Source of the DNA: Streptomyces zhihengii
GTDB taxonomy: Bacteria > Actinomycetota > Actinomycetes > Streptomycetales > Streptomycetaceae
DNA: 64,000 nt
Direction: 5' to 3'
NCBI RefSeq assembly: GCF_016919245.1
Contig: NZ_JAFEJA010000001.1
Coordinates: 1,922,001-1,986,000, forward strand
Shown: piece by piece, positions 1-7,306 of the stretch
Numbering within the stretch: the first letter of the stretch is position 1
How the letters are laid out: the number at the start of each line of letters is the position of its first letter
Made by a program: the position numbers and the translations under genes
The notes under the pieces: model-generated
The model's database searches: none
Told to the model about the DNA's origin: nothing
Seen by the model: only the letters and a program-made list of their open reading frames with translations

Positions 1-300
1 CATGGCGGCGAGCCGGTCCCGCAGGTGGAGTCCTTGCCAGGAGGGCCGGTTGGGCCAGCCGCGTACGCGTCCCGCCGCGTCCAGCGTGGCGGGCACGGCC
101 ACGCCCACCGCCGTCACCGGACCGGGCTGTCCGGCGCAGGCGCGGCGGACGGCGTCGGCGAGCGTCCGCATGTCGGCCTCGGCGTCGCCCGGGTCCGGCC
201 ACCGGACCACCGTGTCGGGCCCGGCCGGGGTTCCGGGCGCGGCCGGGGCGGGCCGGAGGGCCACCTTGGTGCCGCCCACGTCGATTCCCAGAAAACTCAA
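1..300 (-). CDS. rifN: Kanosamine kinase homologue (RifN-like ROK kinase), N-terminal part, cut by window start
   Basis: The first 100 residues of a ROK-family sugar kinase are visible, beginning MSFLGIDVGGTKVAL; the DxGGTK stretch is the ROK phosphate-binding motif. In rifamycin-type clusters RifN phosphorylates kanosamine to kanosamine 6-phosphate, feeding the aminoshikimate route to AHBA; that role here is inferred from the surrounding AHBA genes. I chose the TTG at 300-298 because GGGAGA lies about 7 nt upstream and the upstream ATG is out of frame. The gene is last in a minus-strand series rifJ - thioesterase - HxlR - rifN, but is separated from the HxlR gene by a 211-bp repeat array. 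The C-terminus lies outside the window. Confidence 0.8.
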   Translation of the reverse strand, partial: MSFLGIDVGGTKVALRPAPAAPGTPAGPDTVVRWPDPGDAEADMRTLADAVRRACAGQPGPVTAVGVAVPATLDAAGRVRGWPNRPSWQGLHLRDRLAAM

Positions 301-323
301 CGTCGTCTCCCTGCATATGGGTT

Positions 324-522
324 CGGTGTGGCGAGGTGCCGCACCGAGCGGTGTGACGGGGGTCGGGCGGGGCGGTGGGACAGGTGGTTCGGGCCGGGCA
401 GTGTGACACCGGTGCCGGCCTGGCGGTGGGACGGAGGTCGGGCCGGGCGGTGGCACCGGACCTCGGACTGAACGGTGGCACCCGACCTCGGAGTGCGCGG
501 TGCGACGGGCTTCAGGCGACGT
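324..522. repeat. Eight degenerate ~25-bp direct repeats upstream of the rifN homologue
   Basis: A CGGTGNNRC-type core recurs at 324, 349, 373, 399, 424, 448, 473 and 498, a regular spacing of 24-26 bp. The array fills the gap between the 3' end of the HxlR gene and the start of the kinase gene, and its last unit runs a few bases into the HxlR stop region. No convincing ORF explains it. It could be an operator array for the kinase gene or simply a slippage-expanded spacer. Confidence 0.7.
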
Positions 523-901
523 CGCGGTCCCGGTAGGCGCAGCGGGCGCCCTCGACGAGGGGGCGGTTGCGTTCCGCCCAGGCGATGAGGGGCGCGAGGC
601 TGTCCAGGAGTTCCTGGCCGGGCTCGCTGACGACGTACTCCACCTTCGGCGGCACGGTCGGGTGGACCGTGCGCACCACGAGCCCGTCGCGCTCCAGGCT
701 GCGCAGGGTCAGGGTGAGCATCCGCCTGCTGATGCCGTGCATCGAGCGTTCCAGCTGGGTGAAGCGCAGAGGGCGGCGGACGGCCGACAGGATCGGGATC
801 GTCCACTTGCCGCTCACGCGGTCGAGGGCCTCCTCCAGCGCGCCCGGACGGGTGGGCTCGTTCCGTGACAGCGGTGCCACGGCCGCGTCTCGCAGAGACA
901 T
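512..901 (-). CDS. HxlR-family winged-helix transcriptional regulator
   Basis: A 129-residue protein with the HxlR winged-helix signature: DRVSGKWTIPIL near residue 27, then LERSMHGISRRMLT and LERDGLVVRTVHPTVPPKVEY. HxlR proteins are small DNA-binding regulators, often redox- or ligand-responsive, that commonly control an adjacent gene. It closely resembles the second HxlR protein at 33396-33839; both share GISRRMLTLTLR and RTV(H/Y)PTVPPKVEY, so they are probably paralogues within the cluster. It starts 16 nt after the thioesterase stop, so it is likely co-transcribed with rifJ and the thioesterase. The ATG at 901 has GGAGG about 12 nt upstream, a long spacing. The ligand and target are unknown. 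Confidence 0.85.
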   Translation of the reverse strand: MSLRDAAVAPLSRNEPTRPGALEEALDRVSGKWTIPILSAVRRPLRFTQLERSMHGISRRMLTLTLRSLERDGLVVRTVHPTVPPKVEYVVSEPGQELLDSLAPLIAWAERNRPLVEGARCAYRDRDVA

Positions 902-917
902 GGTGCGTGGGCCTCCT

Positions 918-1673
918 TCAGCTCATATGGGGTTCGAGGGTGGATCGGACGAGGCCGGTGACGGCCTCCTGGTGGTCCGCGAGGTAGAAGTGGCCGCCGC
1001 CGAAGACGTGCAGGGAGAACTCCCCGGACGTGTGGCGGGCCCATGCGCCGACCTCGTCGGCCGTGACCCGCGGGTCGCTGTCGCCGAGCAGTGCGGTGAC
1101 GGGGCAGCCGAGCGGGACGGTGGCGGCGCACCGGTAGGCGGAGACCGCGCGGAAGTCGCTGCGCAGCACGGGGAGGGTGAGCCGGACGAGTTCCTCGTCG
1201 AGGTCCATCGCCGCGTCGCTGCCGCCGAGTACGCGCATCTCCCGCAGCAGGGCCTCGTCGTCGAGTTCGTGGAAGCGGTCGTCGCGCACGGCGGAGGGCG
1301 CCCGGCGGGCGGACACGATCAGCGCGGCCGGGGAGCCGCCGCCGGCCTCGATCCGGCGGGCGACCTCGTAGGCGATGGTCGCGCCCATGCTGTGGCCGAA
1401 CAGGGCGACCGGCCCGTCCCACGGCATCAGGGCCTCCGTGATCCGGTCGGCGAAGGTGCCTATGTCCTCGACCGGTTCCTCGTGTCTGCGGTCGTGCCGG
1501 CCCGGATACTGCACGGCGAGCAGCTCGATGTCGGGGCCGAGGCGCGCGGACAGGGGGTGGAACCAGCTCGCGGAGCCGCCCGCGTGGGGCAGTGCGACCA
1601 GGGTCATGCGGCGTTCGGGCTTCGGGTGGTAGCGCCGGATCCACTGTTGCGTGCAGGTGGCCGTGGCCTTCAT
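918..1673 (-). CDS. Type II thioesterase (RifR/TEII family)
   Basis: A 251-residue alpha/beta hydrolase of the GrsT/RifR family. It has the early LVALPHAGGSASWF oxyanion region, the nucleophile motif GHSMG (Ser95), an LLGDSDPRV stretch for the catalytic Asp, and GGGHFYL with the catalytic His near residue 228. Stand-alone type II thioesterases hydrolyse aberrant or stalled acyl groups from PKS carrier proteins; here the substrate would be the ansamycin PKS ACPs. The ATG at 1673 has AGGAG five nt upstream, which decides the start. It sits between rifJ (upstream) and the HxlR gene on the same strand. The PKS proteins carry no integrated thioesterase, and this enzyme is not expected to do chain release, which the amide synthase should perform. 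Confidence 0.88.
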   Translation of the reverse strand: MKATATCTQQWIRRYHPKPERRMTLVALPHAGGSASWFHPLSARLGPDIELLAVQYPGRHDRRHEEPVEDIGTFADRITEALMPWDGPVALFGHSMGATIAYEVARRIEAGGGSPAALIVSARRAPSAVRDDRFHELDDEALLREMRVLGGSDAAMDLDEELVRLTLPVLRSDFRAVSAYRCAATVPLGCPVTALLGDSDPRVTADEVGAWARHTSGEFSLHVFGGGHFYLADHQEAVTGLVRSTLEPHMS

Positions 1674-1726
1674 GGGGACTCCTGGGGGCGGTGGGGTGGC
1701 GACCGGGGCCGGGGCCGTGCGGGGTT

Positions 1727-2164
1727 CTACACCTCTCCGGTGAGGGCGAGCAGGGCGCGGGCGCCGAGCCGGTAGCCGAGCGCGCCGAGGCCGACGACGA
1801 CGCCCGACGCCAGCGGGGCTATCACCGACTCGTGCCGCCACTGCTCGCGGGCCCAGACGTTGGACAGGTGCACTTCGATCCAGGGCCGGGGGTAGTTGGC
1901 CAGCGCGTCGCGCAGGCTCCAGCCGGCCACCATCAGGGCACCGGGGTTCACGATGGCGCCGACCGTGTCGTAGTGCTCGTGCACGGCCCGGACCAGGTCG
2001 CCCTCGGAGTCGTGCTGGACCGAGATGACCTTCCAGTCCGGCCCGGCGACCTCCTCGGCCACGGCGTGCTCGATGTCGGCCAGGCTGTCGGTGCCGTACA
2101 CCTCGGGCTGACGTTGCCCGAGTATTCCGAGATTGGGCCCGTTCAACAGGAGGATCGCGCTCAT
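1727..2164 (-). CDS. rifJ: Type II 3-dehydroquinate dehydratase, aminodehydroquinate dehydratase (RifJ-like)
   Basis: A 145-residue type II dehydroquinase. It begins LLLNGPNLGILGQRQPEVYG, matching the family NGPNLNLLG...R.P..YG signature with the active-site Tyr. It continues QHDSEGDLV, NPGALMVAGWSLRDAL, and EVHLSNVWAREQWRHES with the conserved Arg/His. The enzyme dehydrates dehydroquinate; in the AHBA pathway RifJ converts aminodehydroquinate to aminodehydroshikimate. Its position next to AHBA synthase supports the amino-specific role, though it could also serve primary shikimate metabolism. It is the first gene of the minus-strand unit that includes the thioesterase, divergent from rifK across a 293-bp promoter region. 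Confidence 0.88.
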   Translation of the reverse strand: MSAILLLNGPNLGILGQRQPEVYGTDSLADIEHAVAEEVAGPDWKVISVQHDSEGDLVRAVHEHYDTVGAIVNPGALMVAGWSLRDALANYPRPWIEVHLSNVWAREQWRHESVIAPLASGVVVGLGALGYRLGARALLALTGEV

Positions 2165-2457
2165 GATTCACCTCGCACAGCGGTTCAGGGATACCGGACT
2201 TCACGCTTTTTCCGTCCCTGAAGTTGTAGCAGCACGGTAATGCGCGCACGGCTGCGAAGGGGCCCGTAGGCCCAGACTGAGGGGGGTGTCAGGGGACCCG
2301 TTAGGGGATGGGATCCGGTGTCCTGTGCGCGGTAGCGTGATATTCCCCGGATGAGAATGCGCTGCCGGCCGAGGAGTTCCGGAACAATATCGTGCATCCT
2401 CGGCTCAATTCCAGGCTCTCCGGTTCGAATTCATCCCCGGAAAAGGAATGGATCACC
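2165..2457. promoter_or_regulatory. Divergent promoter region between rifJ and rifK units
   Basis: This 293-bp non-coding stretch separates the rifJ unit (minus) from rifKLM (plus). It contains the shared G-box element at 2280-2308 and a TAGCGT -10-like hexamer at 2333-2338. I see no ORF or structural RNA. Confidence 0.6.
2280..2308 (+). promoter_or_regulatory. Shared G-box operator A upstream of rifKLM
   Basis: The sequence reads AGGGGGGTGTCAGGGGA, followed five nt later by TAGGGGA, giving three G-boxes in direct repeat. TAGCGT (2333-2338) lies 24 nt after the last box, the position of a -10 hexamer. Closely similar elements precede three other cluster operons (8297, 41153 on the minus strand, 45123 on the minus strand). 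The arrangement suggests an activator that replaces a weak -35 region; the regulator is not in this window. Confidence 0.6.
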
Positions 2458-3627
2458 ATGAATGATCGTGTGGAGCAGCTTCTCGCGGATCTGCCGCGGT
2501 GGCCGCGCTACGGCGACGAGGAGCGCACCAATCTCGTCCGCGCCCTGGACCAGGGGCAGTGGTGGCGCATGGGCGGCAGCGAGGTCGACTCCTTCGAGCG
2601 CGAGTTCGCGGACCGGCACGGCGCCCCGTACGCGCTCGCCGTGACGAACGGCACCCACGCGCTGGAGCTCGCCCTCCAGGTGCTGGGCGTCGACCAGGGC
2701 AGCGAGGTCATCGTCCCGGCGTTCACCTTCATCTCCTCCTCGCAGGCGGCCCAGCGTCTGGGTGCCGTGGCGGTGCCGGTGGACGTGGACCCCGAGACGT
2801 ACTGCCTCGACCCGGAGGCCGCGGCCGCGGCGGTGACGCCGCGCACCAAGGCGATCATGCCGGTGCACATGGCGGGCCACTTCGCGGACATGGACGCGCT
2901 GGGCAAGGTGTCCGCGGACACCGGTGTGCCGCTGATCCAGGACGCCGCGCACGCGCACGGCGCGGAGTGGGAGGGCCGCAAGGCGGGCGAGCTGGGCTCG
3001 ATCGCCGCGTTCAGCTTCCAGAACGGCAAGCTGATGACGGCCGGCGAGGGCGGCGCGGTCACCTTCCCCGACGAGGCGTCGTACCAGGAGGCGTTCCTGC
3101 GGCACAGCTGCGGCCGGCCGGCGACGGACCGCCGGTACTTCCACCAGACGTCCGGCTCCAACTTCCGGATGAACGAGTTCTCCGCGGCCGTGCTGCGCGC
3201 CCAGCTCGGGCGGCTCGACGAGCAGATCGCCACGCGTGAGCAGCGCGCCCCGCTGCTGGCGGGCCTGCTGGCCGAGATCCCCGGTGTGGTGCCGCAGCGC
3301 CGTGACGAGCGGGTCAACGTCAACCCGCACTACATGCAGATGTTCCGGATCCCCGGCATCTCCGAGGAGAACCGCAACGCGCTCGTCGACCGGCTCGTCG
3401 CCCGCGGGGTGCCGGCGTTCATCGCGTTCCGGGCGATCTACCGCTCGGACGGCTTCTGGGAGTACGCCGCCCCCGCCGAGACCGTCGAGCAGGTCGCCGC
3501 CCGCTGCCCGGTGACGGAGGCCATCAACGCCGACTGCGTCTGGGTGCACCACCGGAGCCTGCTGGGCACCGAGGAGCAGATGCACGCCATCGCGCAGGTC
3601 GTCGCCGAGGAGGTCGCGCGCACGTGA
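2458..3627 (+). CDS. rifK: 3-amino-5-hydroxybenzoate (AHBA) synthase
   Basis: A 389-residue PLP enzyme of the DegT/DnrJ/EryC1 fold, the usual length of AHBA synthases. Visible features are the substrate-side motif GQWWRMGG, TNGTHALELAL, QDAAHAHGAEW and the PLP lysine in SFQNGKLMTAGEGG (Lys191), followed by NFRMNEFSAAVLRAQL. AHBA synthase aromatises 5-amino-5-deoxy-3-dehydroshikimate to AHBA, the ansamycin starter; in rifamycin the same protein also acts with RifL in making the amino-sugar precursor. The ATG at 2458 is preceded by AAGGA about 11 nt upstream. The stop overlaps the GTG of the next gene, indicating translational coupling of rifK-rifL-rifM. Confidence 0.95.
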   Translation: MNDRVEQLLADLPRWPRYGDEERTNLVRALDQGQWWRMGGSEVDSFEREFADRHGAPYALAVTNGTHALELALQVLGVDQGSEVIVPAFTFISSSQAAQRLGAVAVPVDVDPETYCLDPEAAAAAVTPRTKAIMPVHMAGHFADMDALGKVSADTGVPLIQDAAHAHGAEWEGRKAGELGSIAAFSFQNGKLMTAGEGGAVTFPDEASYQEAFLRHSCGRPATDRRYFHQTSGSNFRMNEFSAAVLRAQLGRLDEQIATREQRAPLLAGLLAEIPGVVPQRRDERVNVNPHYMQMFRIPGISEENRNALVDRLVARGVPAFIAFRAIYRSDGFWEYAAPAETVEQVAARCPVTEAINADCVWVHHRSLLGTEEQMHAIAQVVAEEVART

Positions 3628-4793
3628 ACGGCCAGGTGAGCGCACGAGGACCGGGAGCCCCGGTCCGCACGAGCGTGGTGGGACTGGGCTGGGCCGCGAA
3701 GTCCATCTGGCTCCCCCGACTGCGCCGGCATCCCGCGTTCGCCGTGACCTCCGTGGTCGATCCGAATCCGGCGGCCCGCGCCGAGGTTCCGCAGGACAGG
3801 ACGGGAACCCGGCTGCTGGCCGACGTGTCGGAGCTGAGCCGCGACGGCACGGATCTCGCGGTGGTGGCGGTGCCCAACCACCTGCACAGCGCGGTGGCCT
3901 GCCGGCTGCTCCGCATGGGTGTGCCGGTCTTCCTGGAGAAGCCGGTGTGCCTGAACTCCGCGGAGGCCGAGCAGTTGGCGGAGGCCGAACAGGCCGGCGG
4001 CGCGGTGCTGCTCGCCGGCAGCGCGGCGCGCTACCGGGCGGATGTGCTGGCGCTGCGGCGGCTGATCGACCGGGAGCTGGGCGAGCTGCGGCACGTCGAG
4101 CTGTCCTGGGTGCGGGCGCGCGGGGTGCCGGACGCGGGCGGCTGGTTCACCCAGCGTCAGTTCGCGGGCGGCGGCGCGCTGGTGGACCTGGGCTGGCATC
4201 TGCTGGACACGGTGGGGCCGATCCTCGGACCGGTCGGGTTCGACCAGGCCGTGGGCACGGTCTCGGACGACTTCGTCAACAGCGGTTCCGCGGGGGCCGC
4301 CTGGCGGCACGACGCGCCCAGGGCGACCGGCAGCGGCGACGTCGAGGACACGGCGCGCGGCTTCCTGGTGACCGAGGACGGCGTGTCCGTGGCCATCCGG
4401 GCGAGCTGGGCGTCGCACGAGCCGTACGACGTCACCCGGATCCGGGTCGACGGCAGTGCGGGCAGCGCGACCCTGCGGTGCACCTTCGGCTTCAGTCCCA
4501 ACCGGATCAAGCGGTCCACGCTGACGCTGGTGCGCGACGGGGTGGAGACCGAGGTGCCGCTGCCGCAGGAGGAGATCGGGGCGGAGTACGTGCAGCAGCT
4601 CGACGAGCTGCCCGCACTGCTCGCGGACCCGGCGTCACAGGGGCGGACCGTGGACGAGGTCCGCCGCACGATCGCGGTGATCGAGCGCATCTACCGCTCG
4701 GCACGCAGGGCACGGATCGGCGCGCGCTCCACAAGGGCGGCGCGGGCGGTGCCCCACTCGACGCTACTCAACACGGAGGATCACCATGCCTGA
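3624..4793 (+). CDS. rifL: Gfo/Idh/MocA oxidoreductase, RifL-like AHBA precursor enzyme
   Basis: A 389-residue NAD(P)-dependent oxidoreductase. A Rossmann start, TSVVGLGWAAKSIWLPRL, is followed by VPNHLH and the conserved EKP motif (FLEKPVCLN) with its catalytic lysine; GGGALVDLGWHLLDTVGP is the C-terminal domain substrate region. RifL homologues oxidise C3 of the nucleotide sugar so that RifK can transaminate it on the way to kanosamine; this role is inferred from homology and from the rifK-L-M order. The GTG start overlaps the rifK stop by four nt, with GAGGAGG upstream. The gene end overlaps the rifM start by eight nt. Confidence 0.88.
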   Translation: MNGQVSARGPGAPVRTSVVGLGWAAKSIWLPRLRRHPAFAVTSVVDPNPAARAEVPQDRTGTRLLADVSELSRDGTDLAVVAVPNHLHSAVACRLLRMGVPVFLEKPVCLNSAEAEQLAEAEQAGGAVLLAGSAARYRADVLALRRLIDRELGELRHVELSWVRARGVPDAGGWFTQRQFAGGGALVDLGWHLLDTVGPILGPVGFDQAVGTVSDDFVNSGSAGAAWRHDAPRATGSGDVEDTARGFLVTEDGVSVAIRASWASHEPYDVTRIRVDGSAGSATLRCTFGFSPNRIKRSTLTLVRDGVETEVPLPQEEIGAEYVQQLDELPALLADPASQGRTVDEVRRTIAVIERIYRSARRARIGARSTRAARAVPHSTLLNTEDHHA

Positions 4794-5499
4794 CACCCTC
4801 ACGGGTGAGGATCCCGTCTGGCCGGCGACGGTGCCCGAACAGGGCTTCCGCGCGGTCGTGTTCGACCTCGACGGCGTGATCGTCGACAGCTACGAGGTGA
4901 TGCGCAAGGCGTTCAGCACCGCCTATACGGAGGTCGTGGGCGCCGGTGAGGCTCCGTTCGCGGAGTACAACCGGCACCTCGGCCGCTACTTCCCCGACAT
5001 CATGCGGATCATGGGCCTGCCGCTGGAGATGGAGGCCCCGTTCGTCCGCGAGAGCTACCGGCTGGCGCCGGAGGTGCCCGTCTTCGACGGCGTCGCCGAC
5101 ATGCTCCGTGAACTGCGCCGCCGCGGCATCCCGACGGCCGTGGCGACGGGCAAGGCGGGCGAGCGGGCCCGCGCGCTGCTGCGGCAGCTCGGGCTGCTGC
5201 CCCTGTTCGACGTGGTCATCGGCTCGGACGAGGTGGCCGACCCCAAGCCGGCACCCGACATGGTGCTGCGCGCGCTGTCCGTGCTCGGCGCGCGCCCCGA
5301 GGAGACCATGATGATCGGCGACGCGGTCACCGATCTGCAGAGCGCGCGCGGCGCGAAGGTGGCCGCCGTGGCGGCCGTCTGGGCGGGCGTCGACGAGTCG
5401 GTGCTGCTCGCCGCGGGCCCGGACGCGGTGCTGCGCGAGCCGGCCGAGGTGCTGTCGCTCTGCGCGGTCCCGGTGCCGGCGGGAGCCGGTCCGCGGTAG
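4786..5499 (+). CDS. rifM: HAD-family phosphatase, RifM-like
   Basis: A 237-residue haloacid dehalogenase-type hydrolase. Motif I is VVFDLDGVIVDSY (nucleophile Asp27, Asp29), motif II is TAVATGKAGERA, motif III is DPKPAPDM, and motif IV is MMIGDAVTDLQSA. RifM homologues belong to the AHBA gene set and are proposed to act as phosphatase in the kanosamine branch; the exact substrate cannot be read from sequence. The ATG at 4786 overlaps the end of rifL and is preceded by GGAGGATCACC, a good ribosome site. It is the last gene of the rifKLM unit and is followed by a strong hairpin. Confidence 0.87.
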   Translation: MPDTLTGEDPVWPATVPEQGFRAVVFDLDGVIVDSYEVMRKAFSTAYTEVVGAGEAPFAEYNRHLGRYFPDIMRIMGLPLEMEAPFVRESYRLAPEVPVFDGVADMLRELRRRGIPTAVATGKAGERARALLRQLGLLPLFDVVIGSDEVADPKPAPDMVLRALSVLGARPEETMMIGDAVTDLQSARGAKVAAVAAVWAGVDESVLLAAGPDAVLREPAEVLSLCAVPVPAGAGPR

Positions 5500-5519
5500 C
5501 CGGAGCGGGCGCGGGACGG

Positions 5520-5552
5520 CGGCGGGCCGGGGCGAGGTGCCCCGGCCCGCCG
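5520..5552. terminator. Strong hairpin between convergent rifM and VOC genes
   Basis: A 14-bp perfect stem (left arm 5520-5533, right arm 5539-5552) closes a 5-nt loop, GAGGT. It lies just after rifM and before the stop of the convergent gene, so it can terminate both transcripts. There is no T-tract, as is common in Streptomyces. Confidence 0.75.
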
Positions 5553-5581
5553 GCGCGTGCCCGCGGCCCCGTGGGGGGCGC

Positions 5582-6016
5582 TCAGTCGAGGCAGAACTCG
5601 TTGCCCTCGATGTCCTGCATGTTGATGCAGGACTCGTTCTCGTCGTCGGCGTACAGCGTCTTCAGGTGCACCGCGCCGAGGGCTACCAGCCGGGCGCACT
5701 CGGCCTCCAGCACGGCCAGCCGCTCCGCGCCCACCAGCCCGGTGCCGGCGCGCACGTCGATGTGCACCCGGTTCTTGGCGGTCTTGCCCTCGGGGACGCG
5801 CTGGAAGTAGAAGCGGGGCCCGGCACCCGTCGGGTCGGAGGCCGCGAACCAGGTGTCGCGCTGCTCGGGCGGCAGGGACGCGTGGTACTCGTCCCAGGAG
5901 CCGAACCCCTCCGGGGGCGGCGGGGCGACGTACCCGAGCACCTCGCACCAGAAGCGGGCGACGCGCTCGGGCGACGCGCAGTCGAAGGTGACCTGGACCT
6001 GCTTGACCGAAGACAT
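5582..6016 (-). CDS. VOC (glyoxalase/bleomycin-resistance fold) protein
   Basis: A 144-residue vicinal-oxygen-chelate protein. It opens QVTFDCASPERVARFWCEVLGY, typical of the glyoxalase-like subfamily, continues FYFQRVPEGKTAKNRVHIDV (candidate metal His), and ends MQDIEGNEFCLD, where the Glu is a usual metal ligand. The fold is a beta-alpha-beta-beta-beta repeat. Family members act as lyases, isomerases or drug-binding resistance proteins; which applies here is not evident. The ATG at 6016 opens with MSSVKQVQV. The gene sits alone between rifM and rifG, flanked by terminators on both sides, so it may not belong to the pathway. Confidence 0.75.
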   Translation of the reverse strand: MSSVKQVQVTFDCASPERVARFWCEVLGYVAPPPPEGFGSWDEYHASLPPEQRDTWFAASDPTGAGPRFYFQRVPEGKTAKNRVHIDVRAGTGLVGAERLAVLEAECARLVALGAVHLKTLYADDENESCINMQDIEGNEFCLD

Positions 6017-6092
6017 CGGGTCACCGTAACAGCGGGGCCGGGGGGTGATCACTCCAATTTCCGGCCCGCCGCGGACGCCCGCGCCGGGGCGC

Positions 6093-6132
6093 GCGGAGCG
6101 GCCCGTACGCCGTGGCGTACGGGCCGCTCCGC
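6093..6132. terminator. 19-bp perfect hairpin downstream of rifG
   Basis: The arms 6093-6111 and 6114-6132 are perfectly complementary around a 2-nt GT centre. It begins nine nt beyond the rifG stop on the minus strand and separates that gene from the VOC gene. Confidence 0.8.
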
Positions 6133-6140
6133 ACGGTGGA

Positions 6141-7211
6141 TCAGGCGTCGGCGGGCATGGCCTCCAGGGTGCTCAGGACGAGCGGTTCCGGGACGCCGTG
6201 GACGAGTTCGGCGCCGTCGGGGCCGTCCAGGACGAAGGCGAGGGCGCCCTCGGCCTTCTTGTCGCGGCGCATGTACCAGAGGAGTTCCTCGTGGGCGACG
6301 CCGGCGGGCAGGGCGGTGGGGAGGCCGTAGCCGGCGACCACGTCGTGGTGCTCGGCGACGCGTGCGGCGCCGATGCGGCCCAGCGCGCCGGCGAGCCGGC
6401 CCGCGAAGACGGTGCCGATGGCGACGGCCTCGCCGTGCCGCAGGCCGTAGTCGGTGGCCTTCTCCAGGGCGTGGCCCAGGGTGTGGCCGTAGTTGAGGAC
6501 GTGCCGCAGGCCCTGGTCGCGTTCGTCGCGGGTGACGACGGACGCCTTCAGGCCCACGCTCGCGGCGATCTGCTCGTCCAGCGGAAGGCCGCTGAGGCCC
6601 GGGGCCCCGATGAAGTGGCAGCGGGCCAGTTCGCCGAAGCCGTTGACGCGTTCGCGTTCGGGCAGCGTCCGCAGGAACTCCGTGTCGCACAGGACCGCGA
6701 GGGGCTGCCAGTAGGCGCCGACGAGGTTCTTGCCCTCGGGGAGGTTCACCCCGGTCTTGCCGCCGATGCTGGCGTCCACCTGGGCGAGCAGGGTCGTCGG
6801 GAGGTGGATCACGGGCGTGCCCCGGTGGTACAGGGAGGCGGCCAGGCCGACGGCGTCGGTGGTGGTCCCGCCGCCGCAGGAGACGATCACATCGCCGCGG
6901 GTGAGCCCGAACCGGGCGAACGCGCCGCACAGGTCGGCCACGGTGGCGAGGGTCTTGTTGGTCTCCCCGTCCTGGGCGGGGAGCCGCAGGGTCTCCACGG
7001 GCAGGTCCGGCAGCGCGCCGTCGGGCCGCGCGGAGACGACGACGGCGCGCCGTGCGCCCGTCGCCGCGACCAGGTCCGGCAGCAGGGCGCGCACCCCGTG
7101 GCCGATGTGCACGGTGTAGGCGCGGTCGCCGAGATCCACCTCGACCCGGTGGGCGGGCGGTGCGGCGGCCGGACGGCCGCCCTCCTGGGCGGCCGTCAGC
7201 GGCTCACTCAT
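6141..7211 (-). CDS. rifG: 3-dehydroquinate synthase-like aminodehydroquinate synthase (RifG-like)
   Basis: A 356-residue AroB-family enzyme. It has the NAD-binding SCGGGTTTDAVGLAAS, PTTLLAQVDASIGGKTGVN, GELARCHFIG with the metal-binding Glu, and HVLNYGHTLGHALE plus LRHGEAVAIG with the metal His residues. In the AHBA pathway RifG cyclises aminoDAHP to 5-deoxy-5-amino-3-dehydroquinate. The ATG at 7211 has GAGGAG six nt upstream. It follows the SpaB-C-like gene on the same strand with a 95-bp gap, so both are probably transcribed from the region divergent to the PKS. Confidence 0.9.
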   Translation of the reverse strand: MSEPLTAAQEGGRPAAAPPAHRVEVDLGDRAYTVHIGHGVRALLPDLVAATGARRAVVVSARPDGALPDLPVETLRLPAQDGETNKTLATVADLCGAFARFGLTRGDVIVSCGGGTTTDAVGLAASLYHRGTPVIHLPTTLLAQVDASIGGKTGVNLPEGKNLVGAYWQPLAVLCDTEFLRTLPERERVNGFGELARCHFIGAPGLSGLPLDEQIAASVGLKASVVTRDERDQGLRHVLNYGHTLGHALEKATDYGLRHGEAVAIGTVFAGRLAGALGRIGAARVAEHHDVVAGYGLPTALPAGVAHEELLWYMRRDKKAEGALAFVLDGPDGAELVHGVPEPLVLSTLEAMPADA

Positions 7212-7306
7212 CGGGAGCTCCTCTCTCGGCCCCGGCCCTGGGGACCGGGGCCCGTCGTGGGTGACCGCCGGCGGCCCGGGCCCGTGGGCCGGGGCCGGCG
7301 GCGGGT

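Noticed and set aside
324..522. CRISPR or small ORF in the 25-bp repeats
   Set aside because: Units are degenerate and too short, spacers are not distinct, and the open frames through them lack conserved content.
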